Source: Lithobates sylvaticus
Lineage: Eukaryota > Chordata > Amphibia > Anura > Ranidae
Assembly (NCBI GenBank): GCA_028564925.1
Contig: CM053030.1
Coordinates: forward strand, 409,701,738 to 409,765,737
Length of the DNA stretch: 64,000 bases
Direction: 5' to 3'
Part shown: positions 11,821 through 22,827 of the stretch, one piece after another
How the letters are laid out: the number at the start of each line of letters is the position of its first letter
Numbering within the stretch: position 1 is the first letter of the stretch
Made by a program: the position numbers and the translations under genes
The notes under the pieces: generated by a model
Told to the model about the DNA's origin: nothing
The model's input: the letters and a program-made list of their open reading frames with translations, nothing else
The model's database searches: none

Positions 11821-12404
11821 GTTTAACCCCTTCCCAGCCAGTGTCATCAATACAGTGACAGTGCATATTTTTAGCACTGAGCATTGTATTAGTGTCACTG
11901 GTTCCCACAAAGTGTCGAAAGTGTCAGTGTCCGATTGTCCACCGGAATATCGCAGTCCCGCTATAAATCACTGTTTGCCACCATTACTAGTATAAAAAAA
12001 AAACATTCCAGTATACAGTTGTGCTCAAAAGTTTGCATACCCTGGCAGAAATTTAGAAATTTTGGCATTTATATTAAAAATATGACTAATCGCGCCAAAA
12101 AACTCTTTTATTCAAGGATAGCGATCACATGAAGCCATTTATTATATCATAGATTTTTGGCTCCTTTTAAGATCATAATGATAACAGAAATCCCCCAAAT
12201 GTCCCTGATCAAGAGTTTACATACCCTGGAATGTTTGGCCTTGGTACAGACACAGAAGGTGGCACACAAAGGTTAAAATGGCAATTAAAGGTTAATTTCT
12301 CACATTTGTGGCTTTTTAAATCACAGTTAGTGTCTGTGTATGAATAGTCAATGAGTTTGTTAGCCCTCACTTGAATGCCCTAAGCAGGCTAGACAGTGAG
12401 CCAT

Positions 12405-13560
12405 GAGAAGGTAGAAAAGAACAGTCAATAGACCTGCGTAACAAAGTAATGGAATTTTATAAAGATGGAAAAAGATATAAAAAGATACCCAAAGCCTTGA
12501 ATATGCCAGTCAGTACTGTTGTCTGGGAAATGTGGCTGTACGCTATGCGCACAGCCATATCTCCTGTGCTCCTAAGCACACTTTCTGTTTAATGATATAA
12601 TGTACCTTACCTATCATTCCATTTCCCTTGCATCCCCAAGATAACAGACACCACCATCATAGCTTACGTTCTCGGCTCCATCAGCATCACTGCCTTTCTG
12701 AGCAGTCCCCCTTGCTTTTATTTCCAACAGCACAAAAGCTATGACAAACAGGAAGCGATGGCTACAATAGCCAATCGCTTCCACAATTCAAAATGACATC
12801 ACAGGAAATTACCAAATAAGGACATGACCAAATGACCACACAGGGTGTGACTTTCAACACAGGAAATACAACAACCAATACAACAACCAATGAACAAACG
12901 CTGACTACAATTCCACTGATAGGAATACTTATACTACCGTTCCTTGTGGATGGAAGGCTATCTGCAGGAGCACACTACGAATCTCGACATGTGCTGATCA
13001 GACACAGCAGAGACAAGAGCGTACATCCGCCCATAACCAATAATGTCCTTGCAGAGCGAATATATCCCCTCAGACGATCGTCTGTGCAATGCACAGGGGC
13101 CCTTTCACTGGCGGACATACCCCCACTCTGCAAACACCTCTCACCAATCCCAGGAAGTTTTCCACTACCTAACGAATCTCAACCAGCGTCAGTCTGCCCC
13201 AGTCAGCTCTTTAGAGCAGGCTGCGAGAGAACTAACACTGGGAGACTCTTATGACAATACATATTAAAATACATCTTCATAAAATTTCATAAAATTTCCA
13301 CAACACTGTTTAATCACTTATTAAGAAGTGGAAAAAAAACAAGAAAAACTGGTGGAAGAATTGCCAAGGATACAAAGAAAAGCTCACAGGCAACCTCAGG
13401 AGAATTACAGGCTGCTCTCCAAAAAGACGGTGTGGTTGTTTTTAAGGAGCACAATTCAACGATACTTGAACAAAAAAGAGCTGCATGGTTGAGCTGCCAG
13501 AAGGAAGACTTTACTGCGCCAATGCCACAAAAAACCCAATGAGGCATTTCAAGGTGTTGT
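12405..13560 (+). pseudogene. Tc1 transposase N-terminal fragment (left arm)
   Basis: 12405-12519 reads EGRKEQSIDLRNKVMEF followed by a helix-turn-helix stretch ending NMPVSTV, typical of the Tc1 transposase DNA-binding region. After the inserted solo LTR, sequence from 13310 continues with a lysine-rich stretch (IKKWKKNKK) and a GELQAALQKDGVVV segment like the second helix-turn-helix of Tc1 proteins. The frame is broken and no DDE domain follows. Confidence 0.7.
12520..13305 (+). mobile_element. Solo LTR, 786 bp, 4-bp target duplication CTGT
   Basis: It starts TGTCTGGGAAATG and ends AAATTTCCACAACA, so the termini are imperfect inverted repeats. CTGT stands at 12516-12519 and 13306-13309. 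The empty site is shown by the mirror arm of the same Tc1 element. A 4-bp duplication again suggests a gammaretrovirus-like source. The open frame at 12832-13254 lies wholly inside the LTR and is not a gene. Confidence 0.75.
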
Positions 13561-13574
13561 TGGGCATATTGTAA

Positions 13575-14100
13575 CCAGGCTTTTTTGTGGAACTTGTGCA
13601 GTAAAAGCTTTTTTCTGGCAGCTTGACCATCCAGCTCTTTTTTGTTCAAGTATCATTTAATTGTGCTCCTTAAAAACAACCACACTATCTTTTTCCAGAG
13701 CAGCCTGTATTTCTCATGAGGTTACCTGTGGGTTTTTTTGTGTATCCCGAACAATTCCTGTGGCAGTTGTGGCTGAAATCTTTCTTGATCTACCTGACCT
13801 TGGCTTGGTATCAAGAGAAAACCCCAGAATTTTTCACTTCTTATGAAATAATTGAACAGTACTGACTGGCATATTCAAGGCTTTGGATATCTTTATATAT
13901 CCTATTCCATCTTTGTAAAGTTTCATTACCTTATTACGCAGGTTTTTTGACTGTTCCTTTCTGCTCCACAGACACTAATTGCCATTTAAAAAGGCACAAA
14001 TGTGGGAAATTAAGGGCCATTTGGGCGATTTCTGTTTTATGTTTTGCATTATGATTGCATTAAATCTGCATTATGATTTTAAAAGGAGACAAAAAACGAT
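13575..14100 (-). pseudogene. Tc1 transposase N-terminal fragment (right arm, inverted)
   Basis: The reverse strand repeats the left arm: the AKNLRNKVMKLYKDG-type helix-turn-helix region, ALNMPVSTV, a lysine-rich stretch and the second DNA-binding segment. It supplies the empty-site version that shows where the solo LTR entered the other arm. It is degenerate, and no catalytic domain is present. Confidence 0.65.
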
Positions 14101-14627
14101 GTGATAATAAATGGCTTCATGTGATCACTATTCTTGAATAAAAGACAGTTTTTTGACATGATTAGTCATATTTTCAATATAAATGCCAAAATTTCACAAT
14201 TTCTGCCAGGGTATGCAAACTTTTTAGCACAACGGTATATACCATAGTTTGTAGACGCTATAACATTTGCGTAAACCAATCAATATACGCTTATTGTGAT
14301 TTGTTACAAAAAATATGTGGCAGAATACATATTGGCCTAAGTTTATAAAGAAATTAGATAATTTTTTTAAAACGTTATTGGATACGGTATGTTTTATTGC
14401 AGAAAGCAGAAATTGCATTTTTTTCTATAGAAAATAAAAAACACAATGGTGATCAGATACCACCAAAGGAAAGCTCTATTTGTGAGGAAAAATGGAGGGG
14501 TGTGACACAGCCTGTGACTGTCAGAAATCCATCCACACCATGTTATTGCCAAGAATAATACGTATTTCAAATATATATTTATATGATGATTTAAAAATAG
14601 TTTATTTATATTGATATTATCATGAAT

Positions 14628-14777
14628 GCTGCTGCCAGGCTCATCCATCTTACAAACCACTGAGCATCTGCTACCCCCCTCTGCCAATCCCTCTATTGGC
14701 TGCCACTTACCCAACAAATTAAACTCAAAATACTATCAATAACTTACAAAGCCACCCACAACTTTGACTCCAGATAC
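14628..14777 (+). pseudogene. L2/CR1-like LINE reverse transcriptase scrap
   Basis: The translated segment starts MNAAARLIHLTNH, then a stop, then CQSLYWLPLTQQIKLKIL and SITYKATHNF. This is the characteristic end of the reverse transcriptase in CR1/L2/Rex-type LINEs (NAAARL ... SLHWLPV ... YKALH). It is cut off at 14777 by the LTR retroelement, so it marks the older target. No continuation was found on the far side. Confidence 0.7.
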
Positions 14778-16072
14778 TGTTGTAGAATCTCATATTAGCC
14801 AATGTATTTCATATTATTCACACTGATTTGCATATGTTTTATCGATAATATAATTGTTGTTATTATTATTATTATTATTATATAGTAGTGGTCTTATCAA
14901 TACTATTGTTGAATAGTAAAACAATAACTATTAATCTTTATTAATGTATAAATATAGAGAAAGTTTTAAATGCTGAACTTTAGATGACCTCTCTGCTTCT
15001 TTCGCATACTATTTATTAGATAGTTTACTGGGTGAAAGTTCATTAGAATAGATTTAAGTTATATAGAACTGTCCCAAGTCCTTGACATGCATATAAATCA
15101 AACAAATAAGATAACAACACAGGTGATTAAAATAATTATGTGGAATACAGGAAGGTTATGTACAGAACATTAATTAAGTTTGACAGGGTCAAACAAAGGT
15201 CTGTTTGTGCCCTCATTAAAACTGTTAAAATACATACATATAGTGAGACATACAACACATCTGGTGGGGTTATTGAAAGTTAATTCTCTCAAGTTCGTAA
15301 ATCTGTAATTCTTGAACTTAGTTAAATATTTTAAAGATAAGGAGGGTTTGATAACACAGCTGGGTGCCAGACTGTCTCTACACAGATGTTTTTTAATTGG
15401 ACAAAAGCAGTTATAAATCACTTTAATGAACACATAGGAATTCTGGGAATAATTAAGTTTATCTGGTTATAGAACAGGTGTCAGATTTATGGTTAGTTAC
15501 ATTGACGTAGATCTTAGTGACAAATCACATGTAGGAGAGATGATTAAGATAAGGCTTGTAAAAAGGGTATATAAATGCAAGCTCTACAATTGTTAGTCAG
15601 ACAAGTCAGATAGGAGCTCATAAGGCTGAACTCTGTGTATGCTGCCCTATTGCAAGCGGTCAGAACCAATGGGCAAATATCTGTCCGAAACTTGTCTCCT
15701 CGTACGAGTCAGAGAAGACTTCTTATCTTGTTCCAGAGTGTGGTCTCAGGTGAATTTCCTTCACGAACTTGGTCAAGCTGGAACCCAGAACTCTGTGAGG
15801 GGATCAGACCACTGGTGGATCGACTGGTCCCTATCAGGTGATGGGTTCCCAAGAATACCTATATCTAATATGCTTGCATTGGAAGAAACTGTATGTTGTA
15901 ATACTTTGAACATAAACCTGTATTTTATCAGCTGTTAATAAACCTATATCTAATATGCTTGCATTGGAAGAAACTGTATGTTGTAATACTTTGAACATAA
16001 ACCTGTATGTTATCAGCTGTTAATAAACCTGCATTGCTGAAATTCTGCCTGGTTCGATACAATTCTACTTCA
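14778..16072 (+). repeat. 5' LTR of the retroelement, 1295 bp
   Basis: It starts TGTTGTAGAAT and ends ATTCTACTTCA, imperfect inverted termini. A TATA box (GGGTATATAAATGC) lies near 15566, and AATAAA signals lie near 15939 and 16021. The open frames at 15635-15938 are within the LTR and are not taken as genes. Confidence 0.8.
15858..16027 (+). repeat. 85-bp tandem duplication with two poly(A) signals inside the LTR
   Basis: Two nearly identical 85-bp copies start CCTATATCTAATATGC at 15858 and 15943. Each ends with a GTTAATAAACCT poly(A) signal, so the R/U5 side of this LTR has a doubled signal. Confidence 0.85.
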
Positions 16073-16074
16073 TT

Positions 16075-16092
16075 TGGTGGCCCGTACGGGGA
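16075..16092 (+). promoter_or_regulatory. Primer-binding-like site after the 5' LTR
   Basis: TGGTGGCCCGTACGGGGA starts two bases after the LTR end and has the TGG start expected of a tRNA 3'-end complement. It matches a tRNA-Pro-type site at roughly 13 of 18 positions. The primer tRNA is not securely identified. Confidence 0.6.
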
Positions 16093-16463
16093 CAGCATAA
16101 CCTCAACTCCGATCTTGCCTAACTCCATGCTGGTGAGGCACTGAGCTCAACACAATATTGCGCAAAATATCAGGTTAGCAGACACCTATTATTAGTTCTG
16201 CATTGTGTTGTGCCGTGTTTTGCTAGTGCTAGGAGGGGCAGGTGGTTGTTGTTGGGGTATCGCAGTCCACCAGGCAGATCTTTGTGATGGCAGGTTGGGT
16301 TTTCTCAACTGTGGGTGCCTTAAAGTGCATTGTGCAGGATGAGATACCCTGGGTAGAACATTTTTTTTTTATTATTATTTATTTATTTTTTCTCTCATTT
16401 CTTTCTTTTCCGAAGGGGTACCCCATGAAGAGGGTTAGTTACTCTCTATGTAAACCTAGGTTT
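16093..16463 (+). other. Retroelement leader, non-coding
   Basis: Sequence between the primer-binding-like site and the 83-bp array. It has no recognised coding domain and contains a T-rich run near 16360. Confidence 0.4.
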
Positions 16464-16950
16464 AACATGCATGTTGGTTCCCTGGACTTCAAAAATTTGT
16501 CAGGAAGAGGACTTGGGGATTTAGGACCCCTGGAGAACCTACATTAACATGCATGTTGGTTCCCTGGACTGCCAAAAATTTGTCAGGAAGAGGTTTTGGG
16601 GATTTAGGACCCCTGGAGAACTTACGTTAACATGCATGTTGGTTCCCTGGACTGCGAATTTAAGTCTAGATGAGGTTTTGGGGACTTAAAGACCCCTGGA
16701 GAACCTATGTTAACATGCATGTTGTTTACCTTGACTAAAAAATGTTGTCTGGATGAGGTTTTGGGGACCTAAAGACCCCTGGAGAAGCTACGTTAACATG
16801 CATGTTGTTTCCCTTGACTACAAAATTTTGTCTGAATGAGGTTTTGGGGACTTAAAGACCACTGGACCACATGTTGGTTTCCTGGATTGGTTATCAATCA
16901 GGAGGGGGCTTTGGAGTTATCAGATCTCTGGAAAGCCTAAGTTAAAAAAA
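16464..16950 (+). repeat. 83-bp tandem repeat, about six copies
   Basis: Units start AACATGCATGTTGGTTCCC at 16464, 16546, 16629, 16712 and 16795, with a degenerate sixth to about 16950. Each carries a phrase near TTTGGGGACTTAAAGACCCC. The array sits in the leader of the retroelement just downstream of the primer-binding-like site. Confidence 0.85.
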
Positions 16951-17740
16951 AATTAGGATAAGTACTGATATGTAGCTACTAGTAGAAAAAGGTACCTTTT
17001 GTTTTGTATAACATTGAATATAAAGTTGTGGTGTAAAATAATACTCATGAGTTTAGAAATATCAGGAAAGGTAAGTCCTGACTTAAGATAAGAATACCAA
17101 TGTTTTTTTTTTTGTAGAACACAGGATTAGGAAAGAAATTCTGTGTTGATCTGCAAGATGACAAAAATATTGCGTATAAAGGTATGAGAATGCCAATGTT
17201 TTCTAGTACTAGGAGTGTTGAAAAAGTACATTAATCTCTTAAGGAAATGTGCCATTCTACGAGTTAACGAAAACATTGTGTATAAGTGTCTGTGTGAGAA
17301 GACCTTAAATAACTCCGTACGTACGTTAAATGGCCAGAAGTGTGTAAAGAAATTTAAGCCGGCACTAAAAGCAGGAGAATAATACTCATGAGTTTAGAGA
17401 AAGTCCTGACAGGTAAATAAGGTAAAGGTTTTGGAGCTCCATTTGTTAACAAAGTTAAAAGGTATGTATCATCTTTGTAACATAGATGTATATATGTTTA
17501 TATGTATCTGTTATAACGGTCTGTGTACTAACTGAGTTAAGATCAGGTTGAGACATTCCTGATCGCCGTGGCAAGCAGAGCTTGGTGGTTTTTCATGTCT
17601 TGAGACAATCGTTTTGGTAAGGAGACGTATGCGTGTACGGTGCCTATTGGCTTTACTCTGAGCACTGCTGTCCACAAGTAATTACTAACTAACCTGTCAG
17701 TTTTAATCATTCTGTAAATATTTGTATATGAAGAAGTCAT
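16951..17740 (+). other. Retroelement interior, nothing recognised
   Basis: AT-rich sequence with no clear open frame or domain. It belongs to the retroelement interior by position only. Confidence 0.35.
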
Positions 17741-18915
17741 GTGACAGTGACGAATACACGTAAAGGGACACTAGATACCGGAAGCGAGGTACGAGCTCGA
17801 TGCTCGTTTATCCCATGCAATTTTGAGCAACATAAATGTGAGTTTACTGTATTTTACTTGTATTGAATAAAACCTTTTAAAAACGTACTACACTATCGAG
17901 ACCCTTCCTCTCCTTATCCATTTTTGCGAGACACATACACCTGAACTAGAGCGTACACCCCAGTAAAAGAGACGCCCAAACACCTGGATTTAAAGGGAGC
18001 CGCCCGCCATAGGACACAGAAGCCCCATTGAGAACCAGCTAACACATATACACGCTGTTACCTTACAGCGGTAAGGTAAGGGTACATCCATTACTATATT
18101 CCACGGAAGATCAGGAACCACCTGCAGCTACTGGTCACAATAACCACCAGCACCGATACCGTTATACCCCACCAGGATTTGTCACCAGCGCCATAGCAAA
18201 CCACACTTTGCCCACACTAGGAAAGGGCTCACCCCCACGGACTGTTCTTGCACTTTTGCATTACTTATTTATTGATTGTATTCAATTTTTTTGGCTATGC
18301 TTACCTTTTACACATCCTTATCCACCTAGTTGGTTTTATGCACCGATGCAATTTTTATTGCGACTATTTTTATGTGTCATATTTTTTAACCACTTGTACT
18401 TGACCGCAGCACTCTATGCACGCCCATCACAGATTCACCTTATTTTAATGTGACGCTTGATACAACTTTATGCGATTTTTATGCGTTTCTATGCAATTTT
18501 AAGAGATGTCATTTTTATATGATTTTATGTGATTCACCCACATCATTCTCACTTGATACACCTCTGCACACCTCTCACGGATTTATCCTTTGAATATGAT
18601 GTTTTATGCGATTTCATGCGATTTTATGCAATTTTAAGCTATGTCACGTTTATGCGATTTTATGTGATTTATGCACAAAAATTCACACCTTTCACGGATT
18701 TATCCTTTGAATATGATGTTTTATGCGATTTCATGCAATTTTATGCAATTTTAAGCTATGTCACGTTTATGCGATTTTATGTGATTTAAGCAAAAAATTC
18801 ACACCATCCACTATCTTCTGCATAATCAGCACTTACTTGTGTGCATACCTATTTAATATACCTTAGTCTCTACAGCTTTATTATACAGCGCAGCACTACC
18901 TCTTTACCTTACCTA
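17740..18915 (+). repeat. Probable family A copy
   Basis: It starts with a GACGAATACACGTAAAGGG phrase comparable to GGCGAAACATGTAGGG in the copy at 5420-7095. It continues through TTGAATAAAACC and ends near CAGCGCAGCACTACC, like the GCGCTGCAC end of the other copies. The middle differs, so this is a loose match. Confidence 0.4.
18569..18802 (+). repeat. 117-bp direct duplication rich in ATGCGATTTTATG
   Basis: Two almost identical copies start CACCTCTCACGG at 18569 and CACCTTTCACGG at 18686. Smaller repeats of TTTTATGCGATTTCATGC run inside and just before (from about 18460). The open frame at 18529-18789 reflects this repetition. Confidence 0.85.
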
Positions 18916-19065
18916 TATTTATATATAGTCAGGAATTGTGTTCATATGTATGCATACTTTGCTAGGTCGAATGACTGTGTATTGCTATATAGGAAGATAA
19001 TTACGTTTTATTAATGAATGTTCATAAATGTAAGTTAATTTCTTTGTAATCTTTGTAGACTGTTA

Positions 19066-19491
19066 TGCCGCGTACACACAGTCGGAATTTCCGATGGAAA
19101 CAGTCCGATGGGAGCTTTTCATCGGATTTTCCGACCGTGTGTATGCCCATCGGTCTTTTTCTGTCGGAATTTCCGACGGACTTTGGATTAAGAACCTGTT
19201 CTTAATTTTTCAGATGGAAAACCTTTCTATCGGATTTTCCGATCATGTTTATGCAATTCCGACATGCAAAATTCCTACGCATGCTCGGAAACAATTTGAC
19301 GCATAGTCGGAAGCATTAAACTTCCCTTTTATAGTGCAGTCGAACGTGTCGTATGCCGTGGTGTTATTGACCGTCGGAATTTGGTGTGACCGTGTGTAGG
19401 CAAGACAGTTTGAGTGAAATTCTGTCGGAATTCCAACGGGAAAACCATCAGAGCTTTTTCCGACGAGATTTCCGACCGTGTGTACGCGGCA
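19066..19491. mobile_element. PIF/Harbinger MITE with TTA target duplication
   Basis: The ends TGCCGCGTACACACAGTCGG and (reverse complement) TGCCGCGTACACACGGTCGG are flanked by TTA at 19063-19065 and 19492-19494, as expected for PIF/Harbinger. It is non-coding and 426 bp. Its ends match those of the 17-kb Harbinger at 26482-43614, which could be its mobilising partner (inference). Confidence 0.9.
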
Positions 19492-19494
19492 TTA

Positions 19495-19831
19495 GGGAAT
19501 ATTGTATGTGATTAATGGTGGGAGACTGATCATCTCCCAAATGAGGTTAGAATAAGTCTGTAGTGGTTGTAAAGACGTTGGTGTGGAAGGATCATGTGTG
19601 TTAGTTCTATGAGTGAATTGTAAGAAGTATGCAACTGATGTTGAATTCTGCATAGTGTATGATAAATATGGAAATGGTATGTATCTGCCATACAAATACA
19701 ATTAAAACTTTCTGTGTCATATCTTTGATTTTGTGACGCTTGTTATTAGTATTTGATAGGAGGATTGATATTTATGAGTTAAATGTGTGTGTGTGTTTTT
19801 TTTTTTGTATAAGGTGTAAAATGTGAATGAT
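19495..19831 (+). other. Retroelement interior segment, nothing recognised
   Basis: Between the Harbinger MITE and the hAT-like element. It is AT-rich with a short GT run and no coding signal. Confidence 0.35.
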
Positions 19832-20073
19832 CAGAGGCGGCTCTAGGCTTTGAGAGGCCTTAGGCAAAACTTAGACATGAGGCCCCACTCACGCCCATAA
19901 TGGGAAAAATACTAAAAATGAACTGGGGTATGGGTAAGGCAATCATTGGGGGTTCAAGAGTGGGGCTAACAATTTAGGTGTGCTGTAACCTGTAGTGTTC
20001 AGATCTACAGCTCACAGAACATTGGCATGATCAGCAAACTGTGATATAAAAACATTTAAAAAAATAGCATTAA

Positions 20074-20538
20074 AGTGGTTGTAAACCCTTGTTTTAGAAA
20101 AAATAACAAATAACAAACATATACTTACCTCCACTGTGCAGTTAGCTTTGAACAGAGTGGCCCCGAACATTCTCTTTTGGGGTCCCCCAACGGCGCTCGC
20201 GGCTCCTACCGGCATTGGGAAACCACCCAGGAGAAGCGCTCTCCCTGGGGGTTACCTTGGGGGCACGCTCCCGTGTCCAGCATTTCCGTCCATAGACACA
20301 GAATGCCAGACTCAGCCCGCCCCGCGTCATTGGATTTGATTGACAGCAGTGGGAGCCAATGGCTGCGCTGCTATCAATCTATCCAGTCAAGAGCAGAGAA
20401 CCCCCGGCCAGAGAGGTAGAGCGCATCTCTGGCGTGGGGACGAACAGGCTCAGGTGAGTAAAATGGGGGGGCTGCTGAGTGACAGAAGTTTTTTCACACT
20501 AATGCATAGGTGAAAAAACATGAGGGTTTACAACCACT
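20074..20538. mobile_element. TTAA-flanked MITE, AGTGGTTGTAAACCCT ends
   Basis: TTAA stands at 20070-20073 and 20539-20542. The termini AGTGGTTGTAAACCCT and AGGGTTTACAACCACT are inverted repeats. It is GC-rich inside and non-coding. A related left end is at 60379. TTAA plus an AGNG-type end fits Kolobok, tentatively. Confidence 0.8.
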
Positions 20539-20689
20539 TTAAATAATAGAAACAAATCTTAGAACTTTCCTATATTATGTGAAACTTGTGCTTTTTTTCC
20601 CCACAGATGCTCAGTTCTGGGTTTAACTTGAGATAAGCAGTGTACAGGGGACAGCAGGGCAGAGCACAGGAGGTCAGGAGACAATATGG

Positions 20690-22440
20690 GGGGGCAGCAG
20701 GGCACATTATGGGGCACACAGCAGAACATTGGGCACATCATGGGGCACATCATGGGGCACACAGCAGAACATTGGGCACATCATGGGGCACACAGCAGAA
20801 CATTGGGCACATCAATGGGGCACACAGCAGAACATTGGGCACATCATGGGGCACACAGCAGAACATTTGGCACATCATGGGGCACACAGCAGAACATTGG
20901 GCACATCATGGGGCACACAGCAGAACCTTTGGCACATTATGGGGCACACAGCAGAACATGGGGCACATCATGGGGCACACAGCAGAACATTGGGCACATC
21001 ATGGGGCACACAGCAGAACATTGGGCACATCATGGGGCACACAGCAGAACATTGGGCACATCATGAAGCACACAGCAGAACATTGGGCACATTATGGGGC
21101 ACACAGCAGAACCTTTGGCACATTATGGGGCACACAGCAGAACATGGGGCACATCATGGGGCACACAGGAAAACATTGGGCACATCATGGGGCACACAGC
21201 AGAACACTGGGCACATCATGGGGCACATAGCAGAACATTGGGCACATCATGGGGCACACAGCAGAACATTGGGCACATCATGGGCACACAGCAGAACATT
21301 GGGCACATCATGGGGCACACAGCAGAACATTGGGCACATCATGGGGCACACAACAGAACATTGGGCACATCATGGGGAACACAGCAGAATTTTTGGCACA
21401 TCATGGGGCACACAGCAGAACATGGGGCACATAATGGGGCACACAGCAAAAAATTGGGCACATCATGGGGCACACAGCAGAACCTTGGGCACATCATGGA
21501 GGACACAGAAAAACCTTGGGCACATCATGGAGCGCACAGCAGAACATGGGGTACATCATGGGGCACACAGCGGAACATAGGATAAATCATGGGGCACACA
21601 GCAGAACATGGGGCACATCATGGGGCACACAGCAGAACATTGGGCACATCATGGGGCACACAGCACATCATGGGGCACATCATGGGGCACACAGCAGAAC
21701 ATTGGGCACATCATGGGGCACACAGCAGAACATTGGGCACATCATGGGGCACACAGCAGAACCATGGGAACATCATGGGGCACACAGCAGAACATGGGGC
21801 ACATCATGGGGCACACAGCAGAACATGGGGCACAATATGGGGCACACAGCAGAATCTTGGGCACATCATGGGGCACACAGCAGAACATGGGGCACATCAT
21901 GGGGCACACAGCAGAACCTTGAGAACATCATGGGGCACACAGCAGAACATGGGGCACATAATGGGTCTCACAGCAGGGCATTGGACACACAGCAGGGCAT
22001 GGGACACATCACAGGGCACACAGCAAAACATGAGTTACATTATGGGGCTCACAGCAGAACATGGGGCAATTTAAGGGGCTCACGGCTGGGCATGGGGCAC
22101 ACCATGGGGCAAGCAGCATAACATGGGGTACACAACAAAGCTTATCACAAGGCACACAGCAGGGCATGGGGCGCACTGCGTTGTACAGGGCACACAGCGT
22201 GGTACAGGGCACACAGCAGGGTACATGAAACAGCAGGGTACAGGGCAAAGTAGGGGGCATGGTACAGGGCACAGTATTGTACAGGGCACAGCAGGATACA
22301 GGGCACAGGGTATGTGGAACAGCAGAGCACATCAGGGTACTGGGCACAGGGCACATCAGGCTACTGGGCACAGGGTATGGGGCACATCAGGGTACTGGGC
22401 ACATCGAACAGGGCACATCAGGGTACTGGGCACATCAGAC
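20690..22440 (+). repeat. 31-bp minisatellite, roughly 40 copies, degenerating to the right
   Basis: The unit contains GGGGCACACAGCAGAACATT followed by GGGCACATCAT. Copies are regular to about 22080, then break into shorter GGGCACA-type units to about 22440. Because 31 is not a multiple of three, all three plus-strand frames stay open and translate to the same peptide repeat (GTQQNIGHIM and its permutations). The long frames here are artefacts of the array, not genes. Confidence 0.95.
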
Positions 22441-22489
22441 TTATTACAGCCGCTTCCTGCGCTACTCTGCATGTCGGTCGATGGCCGCT

Positions 22490-22535
22490 ACTCGATCTAC
22501 CCGTCAGCTGTTTGTGATTGACGGGTAGATCGAGT
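22490..22535. repeat. 19-bp perfect hairpin in the hAT-like element
   Basis: CTACTCGATCTACCCGTCA at 22490-22508 is the reverse complement of TGACGGGTAGATCGAGTAG at 22517-22535, with an 8-nt loop. Confidence 0.8.
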
Positions 22536-22827
22536 AGTAGAAAACACTGCAATAGGCAAATTAGGCGGCGGCGAGGCCCCTGTGAGGGCGGGGCCTTAGG
22601 CCACCGCCTAATTTGCCTAATTTATAGAGACTCTGTGAAGTGATTGTATGTGACTTTCGTGGAGAGGCTAGGGATTGATTGACTTTAGCATCAAAGCTCA
22701 AAATATTATTGGCAGTGAGTGTGTGTGTGTGGAAGGCACGATTCATAATTTTTTTTTATATTCTTTTGAATATGTACCTCAGCTAGATAGCGCCATGAAT
22801 GGGCTGAGGGAGTTGGAAGTTATTTAA

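Larger units (their letters stand above)
12016..14235. mobile_element. Tc1-like transposon in head-to-head foldback arrangement
   Basis: The ends CAGTTGTGCTCAAAAGTTTG and (reverse complement) CCGTTGTGCTAAAAAGTTTG are flanked by TA at 12014-12015 and 14236-14237. The left half reads terminus, then transposase N-terminal region on the plus strand. The right half (about 13570-14235) is the same sequence inverted. So two 5' halves of a Tc1 element meet near 13565, and the catalytic C-terminal part is absent. A solo LTR (12520-13305) is inserted in the left half. Confidence 0.75.
11822..14500 (+). mobile_element. Family C remnant split by a Tc1 foldback
   Basis: The left part (to 12013) starts TTAACCCCTTCCCAGCCAGTG and runs to the GCCACCATTACTAGTA phrase of family C. 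The right part (14238-14500) resumes with GACGCTATAACATTTGCG, as in the copy at 2671-3659. The right terminus is missing. The Tc1 element at 12016-14235 lies between the halves. Confidence 0.65.
19832..22637. mobile_element. Non-autonomous hAT-like element carrying a minisatellite and a MITE
   Basis: The left end CAGAGGCGGCTCTAGG and the right end (reverse complement CAGAGTCTCTATAAATTAGG) share the CAGAG start of hAT termini. Flanks TGAATGAT and TGAAGTGAT could be an 8-bp duplication with one indel. Inside are GCCTTAGG phrases near both ends, a TTAA MITE (20074-20538) and a large 31-bp array. No transposase is present. Confidence 0.5.

Noticed and set aside
12832-13254. 140-residue open frame
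   Set aside because: It lies wholly within a solo LTR bounded by a CTGT duplication.
15635-15938. Overlapping open frames of 68 and 99 residues
   Set aside because: They lie in the R/U5 part of the 5' LTR and run into its tandem duplication.
16464-16950. Possible CRISPR-like regular array
   Set aside because: The 83-bp units are contiguous with no unique spacers, and the context is a vertebrate retroelement leader.
20640-22121. Several long overlapping open frames of GTQQNIGHIM-type peptide
   Set aside because: They are permutations of a 31-bp tandem repeat read in all frames; no start context, splice signal or domain supports a gene.
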